Positions 46,663-57,427 of a stretch of DNA of 64,000 nt are shown piece after piece. The position numbers and the translations under genes are program-made. This DNA comes from an uncultured Alphaproteobacteria bacterium (GTDB lineage Bacteria; Pseudomonadota; Alphaproteobacteria; HIMB59; GCA-002718135): contig CACFOQ010000003.1 of assembly GCA_902567855.1 (NCBI GenBank), positions 1-64,000 of the forward strand, given 5' to 3'. How positions within the stretch are numbered: position 1 is the stretch's first letter; the number at the start of each line of letters is the position of its first letter. The notes beneath the pieces are model-generated. The model made no database searches and was not told the origin of the DNA. It was given only the letters and a program-made list of their open reading frames with translations.

Positions 46663-47283
46663 ATGCTTACATTAATCAAATCTCCATTCCTAGAATATAA
46701 ATTAACAATTCTTAGAAACAAAAGAACAAAAAATTCTCTTTTTAGACAAACAATGAATGAAATAAGCTATTTAATTGCTGCAGAAGTACTAAAACATATA
46801 AAATTTAAAAAAATAAAGATACAAACCCCAATACAAAATACTAGCGGTAACGAAATTTCTAACCCCCTTATAATCATTCCAATTTTAAGAGCAGGACTTG
46901 GTTTAGTTGAAGGGTTCGTTAAATTTTTACCAAATGTAGAAAAAGGTCATATTGGTCTCTATAGAGATGAGCAGACATATCAACCTGTTGAGTATCTATG
47001 CAAATTGCCAAAAGTAAATAATAAGACTATTTTGGTCCTTGATCCCATGTTGGCAACTGGAAATTCCTCATCAGCTGCAATAGATCTTATAAAAGAACGA
47101 GGAGTAAAAGTGAAAAATATTAAACTTATATCTTTGTTGGCAGCTCCAGAAGGTATTAAAAATATTCGTAAAAATCATAAGGATCTCCATATTTTTACTT
47201 GTAGTCTTGATAAGGGACTAAACAAGAAAAAATATATTGTGCCAGGCCTTGGAGACGCTGGTGATAGGTATATGGGTACCTAA
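46663..47283 (+). CDS. upp: Uracil phosphoribosyltransferase
   Basis: Upp makes UMP from uracil and PRPP in pyrimidine salvage. The PRPP site is ILVLDPMLATGNSSSAA (~126-142); the N-terminal SPFLEYKLTILRNKRTKNSLFRQTMNEI and the C-terminal IVPGLGDAGDRYMGT are diagnostic. The length of 206 aa is normal. It lies upstream of a BMP-type importer, which fits a salvage route for imported bases or nucleosides. Confidence 0.96.
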   Translation: MLTLIKSPFLEYKLTILRNKRTKNSLFRQTMNEISYLIAAEVLKHIKFKKIKIQTPIQNTSGNEISNPLIIIPILRAGLGLVEGFVKFLPNVEKGHIGLYRDEQTYQPVEYLCKLPKVNNKTILVLDPMLATGNSSSAAIDLIKERGVKVKNIKLISLLAAPEGIKNIRKNHKDLHIFTCSLDKGLNKKKYIVPGLGDAGDRYMGT

Positions 47284-47395
47284 TTACAAATTTATTCAAT
47301 TTATCCACTATCTCTTTTTTTAAATAATTTTTTTTTGCTATAAAAATGTTATCAGGGTGTATCTATAAATAATTCAGAAAAGGGAGACTTTTGGT

Positions 47396-48373
47396 ATGAA
47401 AAAATTTTTAAATATTTTTGTTATTTCTTTTGCACTTGTTTTCTCTACAAGTACATTTGCTAACAAAATTGGAGTAATTTACGACTCTGGTGGTAAATTT
47501 GATAAATCATTTAACGAATTAGCATATAATACTGCTGTAAGAGTACAAAATGAATTAGGCTGGGACATGATTGAATTTGAGGCAGCTAACAACACTCAAA
47601 TTGAACAAGGTATGAGAAAAGTTGCTGATAGAGGTGCTACTTTAGTTGTTGCAATGGGTTTTGCTCAAGCTGATGCGGTTGCTGCTATAGCTCCACAATA
47701 TCCTGATGTTAATTTTGTTGCGGTGGATGTATGTTGGGTAGATGATCCTGCAGGAAATATTTATCAAGCTTGTTACTTAGAGCATGAAGGTTCATTTCTG
47801 GTAGGGGTAATTGCTGCTATGGCATCAAAAACTGGAACAATAGGCTTTGTTGGTGGAATGGATATTCCATTGATCAGAAAATTCCAAGGTGGTTATGAAC
47901 AGGGCGCTTTATATGCTAATCCTGATATTAAAATACTAGCAAACATGACAGGGACAACTCCTGAAGCTTGGAACAATCCAACTAAAGGTGCTGAGCTTAC
48001 AAAAGCACAAATTGATGGTGGCGCAGATGTTGTTTACCAAGCAGCTGGTGGAACTGGTATCGGAGTTCTTCAGGCTGCTGCGGATGCTGGAATTTATGGC
48101 ATAGGTGTTGATACTAATCAAAACTGGATGCATCCAGGAAGCATGTTAACTTCTATGTTAAAGCGTTTGGATCTAACGATCTTTGAACAAGCTGAAAGAA
48201 CTGCTGCTGGAACTTTTGAGCCAGGTATTAATATTCTTGGGCTTGCTCAAGGAATGGTCGGATATGCTACTGAAGATGGTCAGGTAACTGCTGAAATGGC
48301 TGCAGCTGCCGATGCCGCTGCTGCGGGTATTAAAGACGGCTCTATAACAGTTGCAGACTGGTCACAAGAGTAA
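47396..48373 (+). CDS. BMP/PnrA-family substrate-binding protein
   Basis: This periplasmic binding protein of the basic membrane protein family binds nucleosides in studied members. The signal peptide is FLNIFVISFALVFSTSTFA, cut before NK; there is no lipobox Cys. Family signatures are IYDSGGKFDKSFNELAYNTA, FVGGMDIPLIRKFQGGYEQGA and DVVYQAAGGTGIGVLQAA, plus VDTNQNWM. Length 325 aa. Shine-Dalgarno AGGGAG precedes it. It begins the ABC importer cluster beside upp, so a nucleoside or base ligand is likely but not proven. Confidence 0.9.
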   Translation: MKKFLNIFVISFALVFSTSTFANKIGVIYDSGGKFDKSFNELAYNTAVRVQNELGWDMIEFEAANNTQIEQGMRKVADRGATLVVAMGFAQADAVAAIAPQYPDVNFVAVDVCWVDDPAGNIYQACYLEHEGSFLVGVIAAMASKTGTIGFVGGMDIPLIRKFQGGYEQGALYANPDIKILANMTGTTPEAWNNPTKGAELTKAQIDGGADVVYQAAGGTGIGVLQAAADAGIYGIGVDTNQNWMHPGSMLTSMLKRLDLTIFEQAERTAAGTFEPGINILGLAQGMVGYATEDGQVTAEMAAAADAAAAGIKDGSITVADWSQE

Positions 48374-48417
48374 TTTAGACAAAACATTTTGGTGAGACCT
48401 AAATAAAATATATATTT

Positions 48418-49938
48418 ATGGTCTCACCTATTTTAGAACTAAAAGATATAAATAAATCTTTTGGCCACGTTCACGCTAATAAAAATATTAATTTACAAAT
48501 AAATAAAGGCACAATCCACGGAATAATTGGTGAAAATGGAGCAGGTAAATCAACCTTGATGAGCATTGTTTTTGGTCTTTATCAGGCTGACTCAGGAACA
48601 ATAAATATTAACGGAAAAGAAATTAAGTTAAAATCACCACGTGATTCAATTTTAAGTGGAATAGGTATGGTGCATCAGCATTTTATGCTAGTTGAAAATT
48701 TTTCAGTTTTAGAAAATATTATTTTAGGCTTTGAAGGTGAGTTTGTTTTTGGAAAAAATTTAGACAAAGCAAAAAAAGATTTAAAAAATTTATGTGATAT
48801 GTATAAACTTAATATTGATCTTGAATCTACCATCTCTGATTTATCAGTAGGATTTCGCCAAAGAGTTGAAATTCTTAAATCTTTGTACCGAGGCGCTGAA
48901 ATACTTATTTTGGATGAGCCTACTGGTGTATTAACTCCTCAGGAAGTAGACGAACTTTTTAAAATTTTGCGTTCTTTAAAAGAAGAAGGAAAAACAATAG
49001 TTTTAATTACCCATAAGTTAAATGAAATTATGGATTTAACTAGTGAGGTTTCTGTTATGCGCCAAGGGGAGATGGTTGGTCACAAAAAAACAGAGTCTAC
49101 TAATAAAGAAGATTTAGCAGAAATGATGGTTGGAAGAAGTGTTTTACTAAGAATAAATAAATTATCTACAAAGCCTGGTAATGCAGTTTTTAGTGTAAGG
49201 GATTTAGTAGTCAAAGATGATTTAGATGTTACTAGAGTTAAAAATGTAAATTTAGATATTCATGAAGGAGAAATATTAGGACTTGCCGGAGTTACTGGTA
49301 ACGGGCAAACAGAATTACTAGAGGCTTTGTCAGGTATAAGAAAAATTGAATCAGGTGAGATTCAGCTTTTTAATGAAACTATTTCTAATAAAAATAATTT
49401 TTTTGATCCTAAAAGTTTAAAAGAAAAAGGTTTGGCCCATGTTCCCGAAGATCGCCAAAGAATGGGACTCGTTACTGATTTTAAAGCATATGAAAATTTA
49501 ATTTTTGGCTATCATCATCAAGAACCATTTTCAAAATCATCTGTTCTTAAAGAAAAAGAAATATTGTCTTTTTCAAAAAAAGTGATGGAAGAATATGATG
49601 TAAGACCAAGATCACCCAATTTAATTACTTCTAATTTTTCTGGCGGCAATCAACAAAAAATTATTTTAAGTCGTGAGCTTAATGAAAATCCAAAGGTTTT
49701 ATTGGTTGGCCAACCAACAAGAGGTGTTGATATAGGGGCAATAGAATTTATTCATCAACGACTAATCGATATGAGAGATAAAGGCGCGGCTATACTTTTA
49801 GTTTCTGTTGAGTTGGAAGAAGTATTATCTTTGTCAGATAGAATTATTGTCATGTTTGATGGAAAAATTGTTGGAGAAAAAATCAACAAAGATGTAACTG
49901 ATCGAGAGTTAGGATTATTAATGGCAGGAGTTGCTTAA
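48418..49938 (+). CDS. ABC importer ATPase, tandem domains (NupO/YufO-like)
   Basis: This 506-aa protein has two fused nucleotide-binding domains, the sugar/nucleoside-importer type. The first is complete: GENGAGKSTL, LSVGFRQRVEILKS (signature) and ILILDEPTGVLTPQE. The second has GVTGNGQTELLEAL, FSGGNQQKIILSRE and LLVGQPTRGVDIGA, with the degenerate Walker motifs common in this family. It is followed immediately by two permease genes with one-base overlaps. Together with the BMP protein this makes a full importer. Confidence 0.93.
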   Translation: MVSPILELKDINKSFGHVHANKNINLQINKGTIHGIIGENGAGKSTLMSIVFGLYQADSGTININGKEIKLKSPRDSILSGIGMVHQHFMLVENFSVLENIILGFEGEFVFGKNLDKAKKDLKNLCDMYKLNIDLESTISDLSVGFRQRVEILKSLYRGAEILILDEPTGVLTPQEVDELFKILRSLKEEGKTIVLITHKLNEIMDLTSEVSVMRQGEMVGHKKTESTNKEDLAEMMVGRSVLLRINKLSTKPGNAVFSVRDLVVKDDLDVTRVKNVNLDIHEGEILGLAGVTGNGQTELLEALSGIRKIESGEIQLFNETISNKNNFFDPKSLKEKGLAHVPEDRQRMGLVTDFKAYENLIFGYHHQEPFSKSSVLKEKEILSFSKKVMEEYDVRPRSPNLITSNFSGGNQQKIILSRELNENPKVLLVGQPTRGVDIGAIEFIHQRLIDMRDKGAAILLVSVELEEVLSLSDRIIVMFDGKIVGEKINKDVTDRELGLLMAGVA

Positions 49939-51056
49939 TGGCAACTGCAGTTGATAAAACAAAAGTTCCTTGGTGGGTTGCAAACTTAATTGTTCCTCTT
50001 GTAAATTTACTTTTGGCACTTTTAGTTTCTGGACTATTTATATTTATTGCAGGCGAAAACCCCTTTCAAGCTGTTAGACTTATAATTTATGGATCATTTG
50101 GCTACATAGAAGGTTTTGCCTACACTCTCTATTATACAACAAATTTTATTTTTACTGGATTAGCATTTGCCGTAGCTTTCCATTGCCGTCTTTTTAATAT
50201 AGGGGGTGAGGGACAAGCATATATAGGTGGCTTGGGCGTATTCCTTGTTGCAATAAATTTTAGTTTTTTACCTGTTCCTGTAGTATGGTTATTGGCTACA
50301 GCAGGAGCAGTAGTTTTTGGTGCAGCTTGGGCATACATACCTGCTTATCTTCAGGCAAAAAGAGGAAGCCATGTTGTAATTACAACTATTATGTTTAATT
50401 TTATAGCTTCGTCTTTAATGGTATTTTTACTTGTTGATGTAATTAGGGATTTTAAACAAATGGGTCCCCATACAGTAGCACTTCCTAAAGAATTATGGTT
50501 TCCGACTTTTAAAGAGTTAGCCCATTTATTTGGAGTAAAGATAAGATACTCACCGCTGAATCTATCTTTTTTAATTGCAATAGCTGCTTCTTTTTTTGTT
50601 TGGTTTTTAATTTGGAAAACAAAATGGGGATATGAAATGCGAGCAGTTGGACACAATACGAAAGCAGCAATCTATGCTGGAATTTCTCCTCACAAAAATA
50701 TTATTATAGCCATGTTAATTTCTGGAGGTCTTGCGGGCATGTTAGGGATCAACGAAATTCTAGGCGTACATCACAAAATCGTTGCTGGATTCCCAGCAGG
50801 ATATGGATTTACAGGAATCGCAGTGGCTTTAATGGGAAGAAATCACCCTGTAGGAATATTTCCTGCAGCTTTTCTTTTTGGCATTTTATATCAAGGAGGA
50901 TCGGAAGTGACTTTTGATATGCCTAATATTACAAGATATATGTTTGTTGCTGTACAAGGAGTAATTATTTTATTTAGTGGTGCTTTAGAAAACTTATTTA
51001 GACCCCAGATTGAAAGTTTTTTTGTAAATCGAATTAACAAAGAGGAAATGGCGTAA
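49938..51056 (+). CDS. ABC importer permease 1 (NupP/YufP-like)
   Basis: This is a polytopic inner-membrane protein (372 aa, ~8-9 hydrophobic helices) of the branched-chain amino-acid/ribose-type permease family, in the subgroup paired with BMP proteins. FNIGGEGQAYIGG, YEMRAVGHNTKAAIYAGI and GFPAGYGFTGIAVALMGRNHP are its typical segments. It shares a one-base overlap with the ATPase and the second permease. Confidence 0.9.
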   Translation: MATAVDKTKVPWWVANLIVPLVNLLLALLVSGLFIFIAGENPFQAVRLIIYGSFGYIEGFAYTLYYTTNFIFTGLAFAVAFHCRLFNIGGEGQAYIGGLGVFLVAINFSFLPVPVVWLLATAGAVVFGAAWAYIPAYLQAKRGSHVVITTIMFNFIASSLMVFLLVDVIRDFKQMGPHTVALPKELWFPTFKELAHLFGVKIRYSPLNLSFLIAIAASFFVWFLIWKTKWGYEMRAVGHNTKAAIYAGISPHKNIIIAMLISGGLAGMLGINEILGVHHKIVAGFPAGYGFTGIAVALMGRNHPVGIFPAAFLFGILYQGGSEVTFDMPNITRYMFVAVQGVIILFSGALENLFRPQIESFFVNRINKEEMA

Positions 51057-52027
51057 TGGACAGTTTAGCGGATATTGCTTCATTATTAAATTCAACATTT
51101 AGAATTTCTACACCATTGGTGTTTGCAGCAATGGCTGGACTTTTTGCTGAAAGATCTGGTGTGATAGATTTTGGATTAGAAGGAAAGATGCTTGCAGCAG
51201 CTTTTGTTGCGGCTGTTGGTTCATATTTTTTTGGATCCCCTTGGATGGGACTACTTTTAGCGATTTTAGCTTGTGTTAGTCTTTCCATGTTACATGGTTT
51301 CGCTTCAGTTACTCATAAGGGAGATCAAGTTGTATCTTGTGTAGCAATAAACATTTTAATGATTGGTTTAACTACTGCATTAGCTGCAGCTTGGTTTGGC
51401 CAAGCTGGACTGACGCCTACGCTTACAAGTGATCAAAGATTTTTAGAAATAACCCTACCTTTTGCAGACGCCTTACAAGATATCCCAATCATTGGTTTAA
51501 TTTATAGTGATATCATAAGTGGTCATTATATATTTGTATATATCGCCTATTTATCTGTTCCTATTGTATTTTGGATTGTATTTAAAACTAGTTTTGGGTT
51601 AAGGCTTAGAGCAGTAGGCGAAAATCCAAGTGCAGTTGATACTGCAGGAATAAATGTATTTTCAATGCGATATAAGGCGCTTATGGTAAATGGAGTTTTA
51701 ATTGCTTTCGCTGGGGCACATTTATCGACTGCAGTTAATGCTAATTTTTTTAGAGAAATGTCTGCAGGTAGAGGATACTTAGCTTTAGCTGCTTTAATTT
51801 TTGGAAAATGGCATCCTAAAACAGCTTTAATTGCTTGTTTATTATTTGGTTTTACTGATGCTCTGCAAATTAGGTTACAAGGAGTTGAGTTACCAATGAT
51901 AGGGACTATACCTGTTCAATTAATCCAGGCAATACCATATATTTTAACAGTGGTTCTTCTCGCAGGATTTGTAGGAAAAGCAATTGCGCCTAACGCAATT
52001 GGCCAACCATATATTAAAGAGAGATAA
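51056..52027 (+). CDS. ABC importer permease 2 (NupQ/YufQ-like)
   Basis: This second membrane subunit (323 aa, ~8 helices) pairs with the upstream permease. RISTPLVFAAMAGLFAERSGVIDFGLEGKML, FGLRLRAVGENPSAVDTAGI and GRGYLALAALIFGKWHP are characteristic. It ends the operon; a weak terminator-like hairpin follows. Heterodimeric permeases with a BMP protein transport purine or other nucleosides in studied bacteria. Confidence 0.9.
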   Translation: MDSLADIASLLNSTFRISTPLVFAAMAGLFAERSGVIDFGLEGKMLAAAFVAAVGSYFFGSPWMGLLLAILACVSLSMLHGFASVTHKGDQVVSCVAINILMIGLTTALAAAWFGQAGLTPTLTSDQRFLEITLPFADALQDIPIIGLIYSDIISGHYIFVYIAYLSVPIVFWIVFKTSFGLRLRAVGENPSAVDTAGINVFSMRYKALMVNGVLIAFAGAHLSTAVNANFFREMSAGRGYLALAALIFGKWHPKTALIACLLFGFTDALQIRLQGVELPMIGTIPVQLIQAIPYILTVVLLAGFVGKAIAPNAIGQPYIKER

Positions 52028-52038
52028 AATTTCATGAT

Positions 52039-52081
52039 ATTCCAAAACGTTTTAGATAAATCTGGAATTTATTTTTTTTTT
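52039..52081 (+). terminator. Weak terminator-like hairpin after the ABC operon
   Basis: ATTCCA and TGGAAT form a 6-bp stem around an 18-base loop, followed by a T-rich tract (TTTATTTTTTTTTT). The loop contains the palindrome AAAACGTTTT. The stem is short, so termination would be weak. The adjoining TTTAGATAAATCTGGAA faintly resembles the Irr operator upstream of irr itself. Confidence 0.4.
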
Positions 52082-52102
52082 CACTATATGTTCAAGTAAT
52101 AT

Positions 52103-52516
52103 ATGAGCTTAAATACTGTAGATAAAAATTTCCTTCGTGAAAATGGTTTAAAGCCAACCGCACAAAGATTAGCAATATATAAAATTTTATTTAGTGAAGG
52201 TGACAAACATTTTACAGCAGAAGAAATAAAAAAACTTGCTATATCTAAAGGCTTTAAAATTTCAGTTGCAACAATTTACAATAACCTAAATCATTTCGTT
52301 GAAGCTGGTCTATTAAAGAAAAGACAAGTCGATAATAACCGATCTTATTTTGATAATAATGTAAGCGATCATTTTCATCTTTTTGATGAAGAGACAAATA
52401 CGCTTACTGATATTCCGCCCTCTTCTGTAAAATTTGCTAAACTACCAAAATTACCTAAAAATAAACAAATAAAAAATATTAATTTGGTAATAAATATTAA
52501 AAAAAATCCAGTTTAG
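52103..52516 (+). CDS. irr: Irr-like Fur-family regulator
   Basis: This is a DNA-binding metalloregulator of the Fur superfamily. The winged helix is LRENGLKPTAQRLAIYKILFSEGDKHFTAEEIKKLA...SVATIYNNLNHFVEAGLLKK. The regulatory part lacks the CxxC cysteines of Fur/Zur and has SYFDNNVSDHFHLFDEETNTLTDIP, close to the Irr branch (YFDTNTSDHHHFF...DIP). Irr senses heme/iron status in alphaproteobacteria. The length of 137 aa is typical. The adjacent katG with an Irr-type operator between them supports this over PerR. Confidence 0.84.
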   Translation: MSLNTVDKNFLRENGLKPTAQRLAIYKILFSEGDKHFTAEEIKKLAISKGFKISVATIYNNLNHFVEAGLLKKRQVDNNRSYFDNNVSDHFHLFDEETNTLTDIPPSSVKFAKLPKLPKNKQIKNINLVINIKKNPV

Positions 52517-52528
52517 AATTATTCTAGT
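52512..52528. promoter_or_regulatory. ICE-type Irr operator between irr and katG
   Basis: TTTAGAATTATTCTAGT, starting two bases inside the irr stop region, matches the Irr operator (TTTAGAA, 3 bases, TTCTAAA as I recall it) at all but the last two positions. It sits just before the TTGACA of the katG promoter, where binding could block or aid polymerase. The symmetry is direct; the Irr assignment is inference strengthened by the adjoining irr-like gene. Confidence 0.75.
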
Positions 52529-52531
52529 CTA

Positions 52532-52559
52532 TTGACATTTTTAATTATAGACTTAAATT
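52532..52559 (+). promoter_or_regulatory. Sigma-70-type promoter of katG
   Basis: TTGACA (52532-52537), a perfect -35, is followed by 16 bases and TAAATT as a -10. The katG ATG lies ~22 bases beyond, with AGAGGA as Shine-Dalgarno. It overlaps the downstream flank of the ICE-like operator. Confidence 0.65.
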
Positions 52560-52565
52560 AAATGA

Positions 52566-54713
<2,148 letters not shown>

Positions 54714-54718
54714 ATTTA

Positions 54719-56440
54719 TTAAAAATTATTACATTTAAATAAAGTTATGTTTTTAATTTTTATTGGATTAATTTCATAAATCCATCTAGGATATTTTGAA
54801 TCAATCAATTTACAATTATTTTGTGAAGAAAAATGTTTTGATGTGTCAAAGTCTTTTGTTAAAATTAATACATCAGAATTAATTTTTAGCTTTTTGGTTA
54901 AAGATTGAATTTCATCAACGTTATCAGATTTAATTAAGTGAACAAAAAATTCATTTTTTTCAGTATTTTTTAAATTTATTTTAAAATTAATATATCCATT
55001 GTTGTTTTTCCATAAATTGTGTTCAAATTTCACACAATCACTTTTTTGACAAAAACTATTCCTTAGTAATATTTCTTTGTTACCAACTTTTTCATAGTAA
55101 GATATTTCATTAAATTTAAAATAGTAATTAGTTGATATATTTTTAATATTAAATGGATTTAGAGATTCATAATATTTAACAGAATTAGTAGAGTTAATAT
55201 AATATACGTCACGTATGTCACTAAAATATATATTTTTTAAAATTTTTAATTCTGAAGTTTGACTAGTAAAAGTAAAAAATATTAATCCAAAAAAATTTAA
55301 GACTAAAGTTATTCTAATAATAACATTTTTGATTTGTTTATTGATTCTAGTTTTATCAAGAAAATAACAAATAAAAAAAGGAACAAACACCAAAACAGGA
55401 TAAATATATCTTAGTTCCTTATGAGGAACTAATGAGTGGATAATAAAATAAGGTAAAGTTGCCCAAACAATAATATTTCGGTAACCAAAAAACCAAGTAT
55501 ATAAAAGGCTTATAACTATTAAAATACTAATTGGTGGAAAATACTTAAATAGAGTTAAATAAAAGTAACCAAAAAAAGGATGATTAGACCAATCTGAGCT
55601 AGAATAGAAATCATTACCACTTCCGTATAAGAAAAACTGAATTGATGGTGTTTTATCAATTATATAATTTAAATCAAAAAAATTTATTTTAGTTATAAAA
55701 TTTTTTCCTTCTAGGCCCCAGAAATTAGTAAGCTGTTCTATGAATATTAATATAATAATTCCAAATATTATAAAAATTAGATTAGATATTTTTTTGCTAA
55801 GAAAATTATTTTCAAAAAATAAAATCCAAAACAATATAAAGGCTATAGATACTCCTACATTATATCTAAACACAAATGCACAACCTAGAAGCATCCCAAA
55901 GTTTATTAGTTTTGTTATGTTTAATTTACTCGTGTTTATTAAATAGTAGGATAAGGCAATTATTAAAAAAGATGTTGATAGATTTTCTGCTGAAGTTCTA
56001 GCATGTAAAAGTGGAAAAAACCAAAAAAGAAAAATAAATATAAAATAAAATTTTTTTATATCGTCGTCTTTAATATATTTTTTTGTTGCTTGATAAAAAA
56101 AATATATTGCCCCAAATCCCAATAGAGAACTAAGCAGTTTTAGAATAAATGTGATTGAAAAGAAATTTGTTAGATTAAAAAATAATAGTATTTTTGCAAT
56201 AACAAAATATATAAAAGGTTGAAACCAGGATCTAATTATTAAGCTAGAACTATTTACAGAATCTTTATCAGTATTAAGAAAACAAGGATCTGATTGATAG
56301 CCTAATTTAAAATTAACATACTCCAAAACACATGACTGCTCATCTGCATTTAGCCAACCTGTACTAAAATAACTTGCCAAAATATGGGAAAAAAAAGAAA
56401 TTAAAATTATTAAATTAAATTTACTTTTTATTAAGTTCAT
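54719..56440 (-). CDS. GT22 (Alg9/PIG-B-type) mannosyltransferase-like membrane protein
   Basis: This is a 573-aa polytopic protein (~11 membrane segments) with two family marks: the acidic first loop GWLNADEQSCVLEYVNFKLG and the HKELRYIYPVLVF motif (GT22 HKExRF-like). Such enzymes transfer mannose from dolichyl- or polyprenyl-phosphate mannose. A soluble C-terminal tail follows. In bacteria the family is sparse. It is divergent from a GT2 polyprenyl-phosphate glycosyltransferase that could supply the donor. Sugar and acceptor are unknown. Confidence 0.78.
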   Translation of the reverse strand: MNLIKSKFNLIILISFFSHILASYFSTGWLNADEQSCVLEYVNFKLGYQSDPCFLNTDKDSVNSSSLIIRSWFQPFIYFVIAKILLFFNLTNFFSITFILKLLSSLLGFGAIYFFYQATKKYIKDDDIKKFYFIFIFLFWFFPLLHARTSAENLSTSFLIIALSYYLINTSKLNITKLINFGMLLGCAFVFRYNVGVSIAFILFWILFFENNFLSKKISNLIFIIFGIIILIFIEQLTNFWGLEGKNFITKINFFDLNYIIDKTPSIQFFLYGSGNDFYSSSDWSNHPFFGYFYLTLFKYFPPISILIVISLLYTWFFGYRNIIVWATLPYFIIHSLVPHKELRYIYPVLVFVPFFICYFLDKTRINKQIKNVIIRITLVLNFFGLIFFTFTSQTSELKILKNIYFSDIRDVYYINSTNSVKYYESLNPFNIKNISTNYYFKFNEISYYEKVGNKEILLRNSFCQKSDCVKFEHNLWKNNNGYINFKINLKNTEKNEFFVHLIKSDNVDEIQSLTKKLKINSDVLILTKDFDTSKHFSSQNNCKLIDSKYPRWIYEINPIKIKNITLFKCNNF

Positions 56441-56471
56441 TTATCTTTAGAGTAAGTTTATAAATTTTATT

Positions 56472-57419
56472 ATGAACACTATCAAACATACGAATAAAAA
56501 AATATCTATAATTGCACCTTTTTTCAATGAAGAAGAAAGTTTACCAATTTTTTTAGAAGAAGTTTTAAATATTGTTAAAGAACTGGTTGGGTATAATTTT
56601 GAAATTATTTTTATAGATGATGGAAGTACTGATAATAGTCTTGTTTTTCTAAAGGAAAAGGCCAAAGAAAACAAAAATATTATTGTTCTTGAGCTATCAA
56701 GAAATTTTGGGAAAGAGGCTGCTTTAACTGCTGGGATAGATATGGCTATTGGATCAGCAATCATTCCAATAGATGTTGATTTACAAGATCCCCCGATATT
56801 GATCAAAAAGATGATAAAACAATGGGAGTCTGGATCAGATGTTGTTCTGGCAAAAAGGGAAAATAGATTAAATGAAAATTTTTTAAAAAGAATATCTGCA
56901 AGTTTTTTTTATAAAATTTATAGTTTCTTTGTCGGTAATTCGAAAATCTCAAATGTAGGTGATTTTAGACTGATTGATAAAAGAGTAGTAGATAATATAA
57001 AAAATTTAAAAGAAAAAAATAGGTACATGAAGGGCTTATTAAGTTGGCCTGGATTTTCATCTGCAGAAATCCCCTATACTCGCAACAAAAGAAAAGCAGG
57101 AAAGTCAAAATTTACTTTTTTAAAATTGTTAAACCTGGGTTTCGAGGGAGTTACTTCTTTTAGTATATTACCTTTAAAATTTTTTACGACTATAGGTTTT
57201 ATAGGTATTATTTTTTCTTTCTTTTTTGCAATTATAATTTTGCTTCAAAAAATATTTTATGAAAATTTTATTGAGGGCTACGCTTTTTTGATTCTATTAA
57301 TTTTATTTTTTGGAAGTTTACAATTATTAGGTATTGGAATTCTTGGTGAATATATAGGTAAAATATACATAGAGACTAAAAACAGGCCAATATATATTAT
57401 TAAAAACAGATATAATTAG
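56472..57419 (+). CDS. GT2 polyprenyl-phosphate glycosyltransferase (DPM1/GtrB-like)
   Basis: This 315-aa protein has an N-terminal GT2 fold: IIAPFFNEEESLPIFLEEV, FIDDGSTDNSL, LSRNFGKEAALTAGIDMA and PIDVDLQDPP (metal-binding acidic motif). Two C-terminal membrane helices (~230-255, ~265-290) anchor it, the GtrB layout. It should load a sugar onto undecaprenyl phosphate at the inner face. The start is ATG 56472. It stands divergent to the GT22 gene and eight bases before a methyltransferase. Confidence 0.9.
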   Translation: MNTIKHTNKKISIIAPFFNEEESLPIFLEEVLNIVKELVGYNFEIIFIDDGSTDNSLVFLKEKAKENKNIIVLELSRNFGKEAALTAGIDMAIGSAIIPIDVDLQDPPILIKKMIKQWESGSDVVLAKRENRLNENFLKRISASFFYKIYSFFVGNSKISNVGDFRLIDKRVVDNIKNLKEKNRYMKGLLSWPGFSSAEIPYTRNKRKAGKSKFTFLKLLNLGFEGVTSFSILPLKFFTTIGFIGIIFSFFFAIIILLQKIFYENFIEGYAFLILLILFFGSLQLLGIGILGEYIGKIYIETKNRPIYIIKNRYN

Positions 57420-57427
57420 AGATAGTT

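Noticed and set aside
47301-47309. TTATCCACT, one mismatch from a DnaA box, before the BMP gene
   Set aside because: Single site in an ordinary promoter gap, far from the proposed origin and without neighbouring boxes; expected by chance in an AT-rich window.
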